A DNA stretch of 64,000 nucleotides from RH-AL1 sp964235705 (GTDB taxonomy: Bacteria; Pseudomonadota; Alphaproteobacteria; Rhizobiales; Beijerinckiaceae). The stretch is taken from assembly GCA_964235705.1 (NCBI GenBank), contig CAXSDP010000011.1, positions 13,153 through 77,152 of the forward strand, written 5' to 3'. Position 1 is the stretch's first letter. Every line of letters begins with the position of its first letter. Below are positions 53,523 to 62,601 of this stretch, one piece after another. Made by a program: the position numbers and the translations under genes. Below the pieces are notes generated by a model. That model saw nothing but the letters and a program-made list of their open reading frames with translations. It made no database searches and was not told the origin of the DNA.

Positions 53523-53933
53523 CTACTTCTTGGTGGTGGCGAGATAGGCGACGACGTTCTTGCGCTGATCCTCGTTGACCAGCACGTAAGCCATCTTGCC
53601 CGCGCCGGTCACCGTCTTGTCCTTGCCGGTGAGGAACGTCCTCAGATAGCCGGTCGGGTTCGGCAGGTAATCGATCACCGCCTGCGCGGTCCAAACCAGG
53701 CCCGCCTGACCGGCCGCCCTCATCAGCGGCGAGTAGCTGTACCCGGCCACCGAACCGGCCGGGCGGCCGATGACGCCGGCGAGCGGCGGCCCGACGACGG
53801 CGTGGTCGAGGGCGTGGCAGGCCAAACATTGGTTGAACGTCGACTGGCCCTTCGCGGCATCCTGCGCGCGCGTGGTCCCGATGGCCGCGAGCGACGCGCC
53901 GGCGGCGAGCAGGACCATTGTGCGAAGCTTCAT
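53523..53933 (-). CDS. Class I c-type cytochrome
   Basis: The product has 136 residues. The ATG at 53933 lies at good spacing from GGAAGGG; the ATG two codons earlier is too close. A signal peptide (TMVLLAAGASLAAIG, cleavage near TRAQ) is followed by CLACH haem-binding, near residue 37. VVGPPLAGVIGR is typical of the CycM/c552-like group, and KMAYVLVNEDQRKNVVAYL supplies the axial Met. It is an exported electron carrier. It lies just upstream of a small exported Cys-rich protein. Confidence 0.92.
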   Translation of the reverse strand: MKLRTMVLLAAGASLAAIGTTRAQDAAKGQSTFNQCLACHALDHAVVGPPLAGVIGRPAGSVAGYSYSPLMRAAGQAGLVWTAQAVIDYLPNPTGYLRTFLTGKDKTVTGAGKMAYVLVNEDQRKNVVAYLATTKK

Positions 53934-54329
53934 CTTCATCCCTTCCAAGATGGTGGCGCGAGGCGGACTGCGCCGTCGTAGCACCGCTCCGGAACCTTGG
54001 CACCACCAAGGGCGTGAGGTGGGACCGCCGGACGCGCGACATGGCGCGGGTCGACGGGGTCACGGCGGCGCCATCGCCCGAGCGTCGGCCGGGTACGGCC
54101 AGCGAACGCCATCGCGCGGGGAACGGGAACCGCCCATTTCGAGCGAGGCGAGCGGGTCGTCGACGCCAGGCTCCTCGCCTTCGGCATCCCCCTATTTACT
54201 AGCACATTATAAATCGAGCATCGTCATCGTCCGAAAGAAAGGCGCCGACGTGCCGCATCCCGAAGAATTTATGAGGTTCGTCGAACGTTAGGGAAGCTCA
54301 GCTGGCGTTTGTGCTCCGGGGGAGCGCGC
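53934..54329. other. Divergent intergenic region between cytochrome c and MerR-type genes
   Basis: No gene is confidently supported. The stretch from about 54190 is clearly less GC-rich than the neighbouring DNA. It ends in an open frame (stop near 54291) whose last residues read SSIVIVRKKGADVPHPEEF, possibly the tail of a lost gene. A start for that frame cannot be placed. Confidence 0.4.
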
Positions 54330-54584
54330 ATGGGATCGAGGTCGGACAGAGGCAAAACCCTCCCTGAGATTATCAGGCAATACCGCGTTACTGAGGATTT
54401 TCTTGATCGTTGCGAATGGCTCGGCCTCCTTCGCATTCAGCGTCAGGGTGTTCGTCGGACACTTGCGCGGAGGGACGAGGAGCGTCTCCAGATCATCCTC
54501 AAGGGGCTGAAGCTCGGCTTCACGTTGCGGGAGATGAAGATGTTGTTCGACGCGTCGGCGCCGCCGGGTCCCTCGACCGCTTAA
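54330..54584 (+). CDS. Small MerR-like DNA-binding protein
   Basis: The product has 84 residues from the ATG at 54330. It reads as a MerR-type winged helix: LPEIIRQYRVTEDFLDRCEWLGLLRI, then RRDEERLQIILKGLKLGFTLREMKMLFD. The usual dimerisation helix and effector region are missing, so the domain stands almost alone. Base composition of the 5' half is lower in GC than flanking genes, hinting at recent acquisition. A target is not evident; its own upstream region is the simplest guess. Confidence 0.65.
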   Translation: MGSRSDRGKTLPEIIRQYRVTEDFLDRCEWLGLLRIQRQGVRRTLARRDEERLQIILKGLKLGFTLREMKMLFDASAPPGPSTA

Positions 54585-54617
54585 GCGTCCGCGCAGCGGG
54601 GCGACGCCTGGCAGCCA

Positions 54618-55556
54618 TCAACGCCGGGGGATCGAGGAGGTCACGTCCCAGTCGGTTGGTGCCCCTTCGGGGGTCGCGAGGGCGGCCGTGCCGCGCACTG
54701 TCGCGGCCCTCCGGTCATCGGCGCCAGCGACTGTCGGGGGGACCCCGAGCGCGAGGCCCCTGCCGCCCACGCCGCCGGTGGGGACGGCGGTCGCCGCCAC
54801 GTCCTGCTCCTCGTCCGTCGCGGGCGGTTCCGGCCGTCCGTCCGGCGGCGGGCCGGGGCGGCTCGCCTCCGGGGTCGGCTTGCAATAATGGCGTGCGCCA
54901 CGCGTGCCGCCGCCGTGCGTCGCGAGGTCGACGTGGATGTGGTTGTAGTGGAAGACGTTGGCGCCGGGCCCCAGCACCGTGGTGAAGGTTTCGCAGGCGC
55001 CGGCGTGAACGTCGCGCAGGAAGGCTTGGTCCTGCTCGTCACCGCGCGTCCAGTCGCGCACCACGGTGATGCGGCGACCGTCGGCGAGGCGGAAGCCGGC
55101 GATGTCGATCGCGTTGCCGAAGGCGTGCTCGGACACCTTGGCGCCGGGCTGGTTGTTCATGCCCCGGCACGAGTAGGATCCCATCGTGTCGATCTGCGCC
55201 ACGGTTTGGCCGAAGCGCGCCTGCGCGGTGGGCTGAACCACCTTCTCGACCCACTCGTCGAGGGCGGCGACCATCGGGCAATCCAGCGTGGCGACGGTGT
55301 CGAGTTGGACGTTGTCGCCGGCCAGCGCCCCCACCATGAACGGTTGGGTCAAGCCGCAAATGCCCGGCCCGTCGATCGGTCGGCCGCGCGGCTGGACGTA
55401 GCGCGACAGGCGGACCTTGTGCTCGGCGATGCAGGCGGCCTCGGCCTGCTGGCGCCAAGCCGGCCGTCGCGGCCGCTCGACCTGCGAACATCCCGTGAGG
55501 AGGTCCGCGAGCATGAGGGCCGCGACGGCGGCAAGAGGCAGAACACGACGCGCCAT
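54618..55556 (-). CDS. Extensin-like lipoprotein
   Basis: The product has 312 residues. The lipobox is LLTGC near residue 23, so it should be lipid-anchored in the envelope. The extensin-like C-terminal domain (residues about 40-230) has CGLTQPFMVG, LDCPMVAALDEW, SYSCRGMNNQPGAKVSEHAFGNAID and FHYNHIHVDL, with conserved Cys and metal-like His. A Pro/Ala-rich disordered tail follows. The domain family is widespread in Hyphomicrobiales and has a peptidase-like fold; its activity is not established. Confidence 0.88.
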   Translation of the reverse strand: MARRVLPLAAVAALMLADLLTGCSQVERPRRPAWRQQAEAACIAEHKVRLSRYVQPRGRPIDGPGICGLTQPFMVGALAGDNVQLDTVATLDCPMVAALDEWVEKVVQPTAQARFGQTVAQIDTMGSYSCRGMNNQPGAKVSEHAFGNAIDIAGFRLADGRRITVVRDWTRGDEQDQAFLRDVHAGACETFTTVLGPGANVFHYNHIHVDLATHGGGTRGARHYCKPTPEASRPGPPPDGRPEPPATDEEQDVAATAVPTGGVGGRGLALGVPPTVAGADDRRAATVRGTAALATPEGAPTDWDVTSSIPRR

Positions 55557-55756
55557 GACGATGATGGTGTCGCGAACCGCTTAAATCGGACCTAAGGAAC
55601 AGGGTTAACGAACCCTTGCCCATGCGGGCGTCCGGGGCGCCCGGATCGTGCCACCCGCCTTGCCCTCCCCGCCCCCCTTCTCTATAGGGGGCGCTCGCGC
55701 CGGTTTCCCGACACCCCTGGAGGCGAGGGCGCGTTTTACCAGACAAGGAACACCAG

Positions 55757-56431
55757 ATGGCCGAGACGAAGTCTTTGGCGGCCTCGGTGCGCGGTGGAGT
55801 CGGCAAGGGGGCCGCCCGCAGCGTTCGCCGTGAGGGTCGCATACCAGGCGTGATTTACGGCGGCGGCGAGCCGCCCGTGCCGATCTCGCTGCTGTGGCAC
55901 GACGTCAACAAGTTGATTTACGCCGGTCACTTCCTGACGACGACCTTCGACCTCGACGTCGACGGTTCGGTCGAGCGGGTGATCCCGCGCGACTACCAGC
56001 TCGACCCGATCAAGGACAGGCCGCTCCACGTCGACTTCCTGCGCATCAAGGCCGGATCGAAGATCACCGTCGAGATCCCCGTGCACGTCGCCAACGAGGA
56101 CGCGGCCCCCGGCCTGAAGGCGGGCGGCGTCGTCAACCTCGTGCGTCACGCCCTGGAGCTGCGCGTCAGCGCGGACGCGATCCCCGCCAGCGTCACCGTC
56201 GACATCACCGGGCTGACGATCGGTGACTCGGTGCACATGAGCCAGCTCAAGCTGCCGCGCGGCACCAGCCTCGCCACGCCCGGCGAGGACTTCGCCGTCC
56301 TCACCATCGCGCCGCCGGTGGAGGAGATCGTCGAGACGGAGGCGCCGGAAACCGTCGCCGTGCCCTCCGAGGCCGGCTCCGCCGAGGACGATCCCGCCAA
56401 GGCCGAGGGCGAGGCAGCCGGCGACAAGTAG
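55757..56431 (+). CDS. rplY: 50S ribosomal protein L25/CTC form
   Basis: The product has 224 residues, the long CTC form. The N-terminal L25 domain has AASVRGGVGKGAARSVRREGRIPGVIYGG. HVDFLRIKAGSKITVEIPVHV belongs to the second domain. The C-terminal tail is acidic and Ala/Glu-rich. It binds 5S rRNA. It is followed 51 bp later by pth, the usual gene pair. An AAGGA is well placed before the ATG. Confidence 0.95.
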   Translation: MAETKSLAASVRGGVGKGAARSVRREGRIPGVIYGGGEPPVPISLLWHDVNKLIYAGHFLTTTFDLDVDGSVERVIPRDYQLDPIKDRPLHVDFLRIKAGSKITVEIPVHVANEDAAPGLKAGGVVNLVRHALELRVSADAIPASVTVDITGLTIGDSVHMSQLKLPRGTSLATPGEDFAVLTIAPPVEEIVETEAPETVAVPSEAGSAEDDPAKAEGEAAGDK

Positions 56432-56482
56432 GATCGCCACCCGCGCCGGTCGGCGGCGCGGGTCCATCCGGAAGCGGACGTC

Positions 56483-57061
56483 ATGCTCCTCTTCGTGGGG
56501 CTCGGGAATCCGGGCCGCGAACACGCCGCGCAGCGGCACAACATCGGCTTCATGGTGCTCGACGCGATCGCCGCGCGCCACGGCGCGCCGTCGTTCCGCG
56601 CGCGCTTCCAGGGCCTTGCCAGCGAATTGCCGCTCGGCGACGACCGCGTGGTGTTGCTGAAGCCGGAAACCTACATGAACGAATCGGGCCGATCCGTCGG
56701 CGAGGCCGCGCGTTTCTACAAGCTCGCGCTCAAGGACATCGTGGTGTTCCACGACGAGCTCGACATCGCCCCGGGTGCCGTTCGGGTGAAGACCGGCGGC
56801 GGCAACGCCGGCCACAACGGGCTGCGCTCGATCACCGCCCTGCTCGGCAACGATTACCGCCGGGTTCGCCTCGGCATCGGCCATCCCGGCATCAAGGAAC
56901 TCGTACTGGGCCACGTGCTGGGCAACTTCGCCAAGGGCGAGGCGACGTGGCTGCGCGCCCTCTGCGACGCCGTCGCCGCCGAGGCGCCGGACCTCGTCCG
57001 CCGCCTCGACGACCAATTCCAGAACAGGGTGAACCAGGCCGTGGCGGCGGCGCGGGCCTAG
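56483..57061 (+). CDS. pth: Peptidyl-tRNA hydrolase
   Basis: The product has 192 residues. FVGLGNPGREHAAQRHNIGFMVLD carries the conserved Asn and catalytic His. KPETYMNESGRSVGEAARFY and VFHDELDIAPGAVRVKTGGGNAGHNGLRSI hold the substrate-binding Asn and Asp. RVRLGIGHPG completes the pattern. It recycles stalled peptidyl-tRNAs. It is paired with the L25 gene upstream. Confidence 0.96.
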   Translation: MLLFVGLGNPGREHAAQRHNIGFMVLDAIAARHGAPSFRARFQGLASELPLGDDRVVLLKPETYMNESGRSVGEAARFYKLALKDIVVFHDELDIAPGAVRVKTGGGNAGHNGLRSITALLGNDYRRVRLGIGHPGIKELVLGHVLGNFAKGEATWLRALCDAVAAEAPDLVRRLDDQFQNRVNQAVAAARA

Positions 57062-57117
57062 CGATCGTCGCGCGGGTCGGACAGGGCCGCCAAAACGTCG
57101 AGGGAGGCCGAAGCGCC

Positions 57118-57540
57118 ATGCGCCATTCCATTGGAGCGACGACCGTCGTGGTCGCGGCGATCCTCGGCCCGCACGCGGCGCTGGCCCTCGTCCCGGGCAC
57201 CGGCCCCGACGGGCAGGCCGCGTGCCGGGCGGGATCGACCGCCATGGCGCGCGTCGAACTCGATTTCGGGGCGAGCCGGACGACACCTCGCGCGTGGTCG
57301 GCGTTCCTGGCCAATGTCGTGACGCCCCGCTTCCCCGACGGCTTCACCAGCCTGGAAGGGCACGGGCAATGGCGCGGGCCGCGCGGCCTCGCCCGCGAGC
57401 GCACGCGCGTGCTGGTGATCTTCTATCGGCGCGACGCCACCAGCGACGCCCGCATCGAGGCGATCCGCACGGCGTACCGTCGCGCCTTCGCGCAGAGGTC
57501 GGTGCTGCGCGCGGATTCGAGCGCCTGCGTCGGCTTTTGA
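57118..57540 (+). CDS. DUF3574-family secreted protein
   Basis: The product has 140 residues from the ATG at 57118. A hydrophobic leader (TTVVVAAILGPHAALA) precedes the DUF3574 core: RVELDFGASRTTPRAWSAFLANVVTPRFPDGFTSLEGHGQWRG and ERTRVLVIFYRRD. Cys near the N- and C-termini may pair. Function of the family is unknown. It follows pth by 56 bp on the same strand. Confidence 0.85.
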   Translation: MRHSIGATTVVVAAILGPHAALALVPGTGPDGQAACRAGSTAMARVELDFGASRTTPRAWSAFLANVVTPRFPDGFTSLEGHGQWRGPRGLARERTRVLVIFYRRDATSDARIEAIRTAYRRAFAQRSVLRADSSACVGF

Positions 57541-57562
57541 TGGTAGCGCCAACGCGAGGTGG

Positions 57563-58576
57563 TCAGTACAGCGGCGGCAGCTGGAGCGAGGTGCGGATCG
57601 GCCCCACGGCGACGCGCCCGTTGGTGAGGTTGATCGGCAGGGCGAGGGTGCCGGGTTCCGTCCGTGCGGCGGCGTGGCCGCCGAACAAGCTGCCGAGCAG
57701 GGACCCCACCCCGACGAGGTTGCCGCCGATGCCGAAGCGGGCGAGGATCGGCTCCATCCCCACGAACCGCGCGTCGAGCCGTCCCTGCGGGCGGTGCGCG
57801 TCGTCGAGGCGCAGCGAGCCGGTCGCGCTCACTTGGCTGACGCCCCGCGTCAGGCGCGCGGTCGCGAAGTCGACGTGGCCACCGGCGCGACGCCAGCGCT
57901 CCATCAGCTCCTCCGGCGAGCGCGCGTCGTCGGCACGCGCCTGATCGAGCCGGCCGCCGAGCGCGACGTCGGCCGGCGTCGCGCCACCGAGCAGCGCGTC
58001 GATCGGAGGCACCGCCATGGCACCCACCGTGATCGCGAAATCGAGCGTCGGATCGGCCCCATCCGGCGCGAGCGTGAACGTCGCGTCGAGCGAGGCGGCG
58101 CGACCGCCCTGCCGGTCGCCCTGTCCGAAGCGGCCGTCGACGCCCACGTCGCTGCCGCGCAGCGTGAGCGCGCGGATCGCCGGCGAGCCGGAAAGGGTCG
58201 CGTGAAGGGCCGTCCAAGCGCCGGTCACGTCGACCCGCGCGTCGGCGGTCCGGTAGGCGAAGGGGGCAAGGAGGTCGAGCGTGAGGCCGCGGGGATGGAA
58301 GAGCGACGCCGTGACCGTGAGCGCGGCGAGCGATCCCCGCACGCCCTGTCCCAGCGCCTGCCCGGCGAACACGGGGTCGCGACACGAAAGGACCAGGGCG
58401 AAGGGGTAGCCGGTGATCGTTCGCTGCGGGCAGGTCCACACCCTGCCCTGCGTCGCCTCGGCACCGATCCAAGCGTCGACCCACCGCGCGGCCTCGCGCT
58501 CGACGAAGATCCAGAGCCCGCTCCACGCCGCCCCGACCAACACGAGGAGGGAAACCGCGAGACCGATCCTGCGCAT
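57563..58576 (-). CDS. DUF2125-family periplasmic protein
   Basis: The product has 337 residues from the ATG at 58576. An N-terminal hydrophobic segment (AVSLLVLVGAAWSGLWIFV) acts as a membrane anchor. CPQRTITGYPFALVLSCRDP is the DUF2125 start, with a Cys pair. GLTLDLLAPF, the FATARLTRGVSQVSATGSLRLDD region and an amphipathic beta-rich C-terminus follow. Function is unknown. It converges on the DUF3574 gene and is divergent from the ChaC-type gene. Confidence 0.87.
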   Translation of the reverse strand: MRRIGLAVSLLVLVGAAWSGLWIFVEREAARWVDAWIGAEATQGRVWTCPQRTITGYPFALVLSCRDPVFAGQALGQGVRGSLAALTVTASLFHPRGLTLDLLAPFAYRTADARVDVTGAWTALHATLSGSPAIRALTLRGSDVGVDGRFGQGDRQGGRAASLDATFTLAPDGADPTLDFAITVGAMAVPPIDALLGGATPADVALGGRLDQARADDARSPEELMERWRRAGGHVDFATARLTRGVSQVSATGSLRLDDAHRPQGRLDARFVGMEPILARFGIGGNLVGVGSLLGSLFGGHAAARTEPGTLALPINLTNGRVAVGPIRTSLQLPPLY

Positions 58577-58771
58577 ACCGACGTCGTCCCTCGTCCCACG
58601 GCGCCGCACCATGGGTTCACGTGCCACGCCGAGCCATGGCGTCGCGGCAGGGCTCATTGGGTACGCACCATGGCGCTTTGGTGACAGACTTCCCGCTTCC
58701 CCTGTCACAAGGAGGGAGGGCGACGGGGCGCGAGACGCTCGGTCACGGATGGGCATCGACACGGTGGGGGA

Positions 58772-59317
58772 ATGGACGCGGACGATCTATGGGTTTTCGG
58801 CTACGGCTCCCTGATGTGGAGGCCAGGCTTCGACTTCGAGGAACGAACGCTGGCGACCGTACGCGGCTACCGGCGCGCGCTCTGCGTCTACTCCCACGTC
58901 CATCGCGGCACGCCCGACAAACCGGGGCTCGTCCTCGGCCTCGATCGCGGCGGATCGTGCAAGGGCGTGGCCTTCCGCGTGCCGGCGGAGGCGACGGAAA
59001 CCACGGTCGCCTACCTGCGGGCCCGCGAGCAAGTGACGATGGTCTACCGCGAGTTGTGGCTGGGGGCGGCACTGGCCGATGGGCGGCGGGTCCGCGCGCT
59101 GACCTACGTGGTCGACCGGTCGCACGTGCAGTACGCCGGCGTCCTCGACCTCGCCGCGCTGGAACGCTTCGTCGGCCAGGGCGTCGGGGTATCGGGCGCC
59201 AACCCGGATTACGTCAGGGCGACCTACCAACACATGCTCGAGCTCGGCATCGCCGACGCGACGCTGGCCGCCGTGGCACGATGCTTCGCAGCCGCCGCGC
59301 CGATGTCAGGCGGATAG
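58772..59317 (+). CDS. ChaC-like gamma-glutamylcyclotransferase
   Basis: The product has 181 residues. The YGSLMW motif (VFGYGSLMWRPGF, near residue 9) and RGYRRALCVYSHVHRGTPDKPGLVLGL, then YRELWLGA, are ChaC signatures. NPDYVRATYQHMLELGI is the C-terminal helix. It would cleave glutathione to 5-oxoproline and Cys-Gly in the cytoplasm. The last 12 bp overlap the convergent hypothetical gene. Confidence 0.9.
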   Translation: MDADDLWVFGYGSLMWRPGFDFEERTLATVRGYRRALCVYSHVHRGTPDKPGLVLGLDRGGSCKGVAFRVPAEATETTVAYLRAREQVTMVYRELWLGAALADGRRVRALTYVVDRSHVQYAGVLDLAALERFVGQGVGVSGANPDYVRATYQHMLELGIADATLAAVARCFAAAAPMSGG

Positions 59318-59773
59318 GCTCATCGCCGGGCGGTGGCGTTCGAGCAGGTCTCCGACGGCGGCCCGGCGTCGCGCCGCGTCATCGGCGAGGAGGTGGACGT
59401 GCCACTCGCTCGCCCCTCGCGCGACGCCGGACGCCATGGCGCGGCACCGCTCGGCCTCCGTTTCGACCGCGACGACGTCGAGCGGATGCGAGGTCCCGCC
59501 GCGGCGAACGACCGGGATCAGGATGAAGCCAACGAACGCGGGAAGGCCACCGTCGGTCGCCGCATGATCGACCGGGAAGATCGACGTCGTGTAGCGCGTA
59601 CCCGAGACGCCCCGCCAAGCGTGGTAGCGGGCGCTCAACGACGACGTGTCCAGGCAGGTGAGCGGCGCGTCGTCCTGGCAAGCGTCGAGACCCCGAGGTG
59701 AGCGCCGGGCGATCGCCGGCGCGTTGAACGGCGAAACGGGTGTGCCTCGCGTTTGACCGGCCAGATGTTCCAA
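59306..59773 (-). CDS. Hypothetical protein
   Basis: The product has 155 residues from a TTG at 59773; no start with a strong ribosome-binding site was found. A central beta-rich part reads YHAWRGVSGTRYTTSIFPVDHAA and PAFVGFILIPVVRRGG, then DVVAVETEAERCRAMASGV and a C-terminal HVHLLADDAARR. No signal peptide or membrane segment is seen. No family is recognised. It overlaps the 3' end of the ChaC-type gene by 12 bp. Confidence 0.55.
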   Translation of the reverse strand: MEHLAGQTRGTPVSPFNAPAIARRSPRGLDACQDDAPLTCLDTSSLSARYHAWRGVSGTRYTTSIFPVDHAATDGGLPAFVGFILIPVVRRGGTSHPLDVVAVETEAERCRAMASGVARGASEWHVHLLADDAARRRAAVGDLLERHRPAMSLSA

Positions 59774-59827
59774 ATCCCACCCCCATCGACGGGAACAGAA
59801 TTAGAACACACGGCAAACAAGTCAAGA

Positions 59828-60595
59828 TCAAGCCGCGGCGGGCGTCCTCTTGGATCGTGGTTCGTCGAGCCCGGGGTCGTTCAGTAAGGCTTGCGCGACG
59901 AGCGCGTTCGTGGCCGGCTCGATGGCGTTCTCGATGGCCCTCATGAACTGCCGCTTGTCGAGCCCCGGCTTCAACGGGGGCAGGAATTCGATGACCACCG
60001 TGCCCGGTCGACGGATGAAACTGTGGCGCGGCCAGAACAGCCCGGAATTGAGCGCCACGGGGGTGCATGGCACCTCGCTGGCCGAGCACAGGATGGAGAC
60101 GCCGGGCTTGTAGGCCGGCGGGGTGCCGATCAGCCGACGCGTGCCCTCGGGGAAGATCACGACCTGGCGGCCGGCCGCGAGCTTCTCCCGCACCGCCCGC
60201 ACGAGCAGGCTCATCCCGCTGCCCTTCTTGCCGCGATCGATGCCGATCTGCCGGGTCGCCTTGAGGTACCAGCCGAAGAACGGGATGGTCGTCAGCTCCT
60301 TCTTCAGGACGTAGGTGAAATTGTCGAGCACGAGGATCAGCGCGAAGGTTTCGAGGAAGGACTGGTGCTTGACCGCCAGGATGGACGCGCCCTTGGGGAT
60401 CAGCTCGACGTTGCGGAACTCGACCCTGGTGCCGCAGACCGCCCACAGCAGCCAGACCGACACCCGCGCCCAGAGCCGCACCATCACCATCGATAAACGG
60501 AAGGACGTCGGCAGGAAGGGAAGGCCGACGATCATCAGGAGGATGAAGGCCGCGTAGAACAGGATGTTGAATATGACGGACCGGACAACGATCAT
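59828..60595 (-). CDS. plsC: 1-acyl-sn-glycerol-3-phosphate acyltransferase-like PlsC
   Basis: The product has 255 residues from the ATG at 60595. A hydrophobic N-terminus (NILFYAAFILLMIVGLPFL) anchors it in the membrane. The acyltransferase motif is VKHQSFLETF, that is H-x4-E rather than H-x4-D. VIFPEGTRR and VPCTPVALNSGLFW are motifs III and IV. It makes phosphatidic acid from lysophosphatidic acid. The Glu variant also occurs in other alphaproteobacterial PlsC proteins, as far as I recall. Confidence 0.87.
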   Translation of the reverse strand: MIVVRSVIFNILFYAAFILLMIVGLPFLPTSFRLSMVMVRLWARVSVWLLWAVCGTRVEFRNVELIPKGASILAVKHQSFLETFALILVLDNFTYVLKKELTTIPFFGWYLKATRQIGIDRGKKGSGMSLLVRAVREKLAAGRQVVIFPEGTRRLIGTPPAYKPGVSILCSASEVPCTPVALNSGLFWPRHSFIRRPGTVVIEFLPPLKPGLDKRQFMRAIENAIEPATNALVAQALLNDPGLDEPRSKRTPAAA

Positions 60596-60974
60596 AACGT
60601 CACGATCATGCAAGTACCCGCGCCCCCTGCCCCAGCCGACACCCCTGGGTCGGCGCCCCAGCATTAACAGCACCTTGACGGAACGTCGAACATCGAGGCG
60701 GCGCCGTGGCGAAGATGAGACGTCGCCGGATCGTGCCGTGGCAAGAAAGCCGCAATCACCGGCTGTTTCGAGGGCGTGACGGAGGGTGCGATGGCGGAAG
60801 TGGGTGGCCATCACGGCATCGCGTCACTGGTCCCGCGTTTTCGGACCATTTCCTCGCCGAGGCGTCGAACCCGTTCGCGGCTCCTTCCGCATCGCTCGCT
60901 TCATCTTTAAGCCTCAACCACGTAGTCAGGATGGCAACCGCCGTCGTGCCCGCCAACCGCCCGCCGAGATCGTC
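60596..60974. other. Divergent intergenic region between plsC and YqaA-like gene
   Basis: No gene is supported in these 379 bp. Open frames here lack start signals and family content. No strong hairpin or palindrome was found. Promoters for both flanking genes must lie here but were not resolved. Confidence 0.45.
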
Positions 60975-61622
60975 ATGAGCGACCCGAACCCGACCGTGCT
61001 CTACCCGATCGACCCGGCCGTTCCGCGCGCCGGCGACGGACCGATGAAGCGCCTGTACCGCTGGACGCTCGCCCTGGCCGAGAGTCCGTCCGCGCCCCTC
61101 GCGCTCGGCGTGATCGCCTTCGCGGAGAGTTCGTTCTTCCCGGTCCCGCCCGACATCATCCTCATCCCAATGTCGCTGGCACGGCCGAAGCGCGCCTGGG
61201 CCTACGCGCTCATCTGCACGGTCGGCTCCGTCGCGGGCGCCCTGCTCGGTTACGCCATCGGGGCGTTGCTCTACAACACGTTCGGGCGGTGGCTGATCAA
61301 CCTTTACGGTTACGGCACGCGGATCGACGCGCTGAAGGCCTTCTTCGCGCATTGGGGCTGGGCGTTCATCCTCGTCAAAGGGCTGACGCCGATCCCCTTC
61401 AAGCTCGTCACCATCTTCTCGGGGCTCGTTGGCTACAACCTCCCGCTGTTCGTCCTGCTCTGCGCCCTGACCCGCGGGGCGCGCTTCTTCGTGCTGGCTG
61501 TGTTGTTGAACCTGTTCGGTGAAACCATCAAAGGCCTGCTCGAACGATATTTCGGCGTCTTCATGCTGGTGCTGGTGGCGATCGTCCTCGTCGGGTTCTA
61601 CGTCGCCGCGAAAATCATCTAG
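60975..61622 (+). CDS. YqaA/DedA-family membrane protein
   Basis: The product has 215 residues from the ATG at 60975. It has four to five hydrophobic helices, with FAESSFFPVPPDIILIPMSLARPKRAW (the Pro-rich re-entrant segment of the SNARE-associated/DedA family) and KGLTPIPFKLVTIFSGLVGYNLPLF. DedA-type proteins affect lipid flipping and envelope integrity. It precedes dsbB by 7 bp on the same strand, so the two are probably co-transcribed. Confidence 0.88.
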   Translation: MSDPNPTVLYPIDPAVPRAGDGPMKRLYRWTLALAESPSAPLALGVIAFAESSFFPVPPDIILIPMSLARPKRAWAYALICTVGSVAGALLGYAIGALLYNTFGRWLINLYGYGTRIDALKAFFAHWGWAFILVKGLTPIPFKLVTIFSGLVGYNLPLFVLLCALTRGARFFVLAVLLNLFGETIKGLLERYFGVFMLVLVAIVLVGFYVAAKII

Positions 61623-61629
61623 GACCGTC

Positions 61630-62166
61630 ATGGATGCGATCGTTCCGGCGCCGGTGCGGCGCAAGCCCGTGACCCTCGCCTTCGCGCTCCTCGCGATCGC
61701 CGGCGGGACGATCGCCGGCGCCTTCGCGTTCCAAGCCGCCGGTTATCCGCCCTGCGACCTTTGCCTGAAGGAACGCCTGCCCTATTACGCGGCGGTGGTG
61801 CTGGCGACGGCGGCGATCCTCGCGGCGTGGCGCGGTTCACGCGTCGCAACGATGACCCTGTTCGCGGGCCTCGCCGTGGTCTTCCTGGTCAGCGCCTGCT
61901 TCGGCGTCTACCACGCCGGCGTGGAATGGGGATTGTGGGCCGGACCGACCGACTGCACGGGGGCACTCGGCGAGGCCACCAGCAACGCGGACTTCCTCCA
62001 ACAACTTCGTACGGTGAGGGTGGTGCGCTGCGATGCCGCCGCGCTACGCGTGCTCGGCCTGTCGCTGGCGGGCTGGAACGCCCTGGTCTCGCTCGCCGCC
62101 GCCGGCGTGTCCATCGCCGGCCTCGATGCCCTGCGCGCCCGCCACCTTCGTCCGTTCGCTCGCTGA
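61630..62166 (+). CDS. dsbB: Disulfide bond formation protein B
   Basis: The product has 178 residues with four hydrophobic helices. The first periplasmic loop has PPCDLCLKER (CxxC), and the second has Cys in PTDCTGA and VVRCDAA. It reoxidises DsbA and passes electrons to quinone in the inner membrane. ATG at 61630 gives the usual length. No dsbA gene is in the window. Confidence 0.9.
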   Translation: MDAIVPAPVRRKPVTLAFALLAIAGGTIAGAFAFQAAGYPPCDLCLKERLPYYAAVVLATAAILAAWRGSRVATMTLFAGLAVVFLVSACFGVYHAGVEWGLWAGPTDCTGALGEATSNADFLQQLRTVRVVRCDAAALRVLGLSLAGWNALVSLAAAGVSIAGLDALRARHLRPFAR

Positions 62167-62185
62167 GGCACGAGCCCAGCGCCAT

Positions 62186-62219
62186 CTTTGGTGCCATGTG
62201 TCCTTTGGTGCCATGTGTC
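62186..62219. repeat. 17-bp perfect tandem duplication
   Basis: CTTTGGTGCCATGTGTC occurs at 62186-62202 and again at 62203-62219 with no mismatch, just after dsbB and before the convergent small gene. It may be recent slippage. Confidence 0.9.
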
Positions 62220-62227
62220 GCGTCGAT

Positions 62228-62464
62228 CTACCCGCCCGGCTTCTCCTCGTCGGCGGCCTCGTTCCCAGGCACGGTGCCAAACTCGTTCGGCCGCGAGGGT
62301 CGCGTGCTGTCGGCGGGCGAGATGCTCTCGCCGCCCCTAGGCGGCATGTTCTCGCCCTTCGGGGAGCCTTTCGGGCGTTGCATCGTCGGGTCGGGGTTGG
62401 CGGACCCGCCATCGTCCTGTTTGGCGTGAACCCATGGGCGCGTCCACCCGAGCATCTGCGTCAT
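62228..62464 (-). CDS. Small hydrophilic hypothetical protein
   Basis: The product has 78 residues from the ATG at 62464 with AAGGA six bases upstream. A short N-terminal WTRPWVHAK stretch leads into a Pro/Gly/Ser/Asp-rich, probably disordered region (PKGSPKGENMPPRGGESIS). No hydrophobic segment or family is seen. It converges on dsbB. Confidence 0.45.
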   Translation of the reverse strand: MTQMLGWTRPWVHAKQDDGGSANPDPTMQRPKGSPKGENMPPRGGESISPADSTRPSRPNEFGTVPGNEAADEEKPGG

Positions 62465-62601
62465 GACGTGTTCCTTCCGGCCTCGGCGCGAGACCACGCA
62501 CGCTAACCGTCCGTCTGGCTTGTGGTTCGAGCCTCCGCGCGATGGATCGATCGCCGAGAGGTTTGGTCATGCGGAGCCACGGTCGACGTAGGATTGCCGC
62601 G

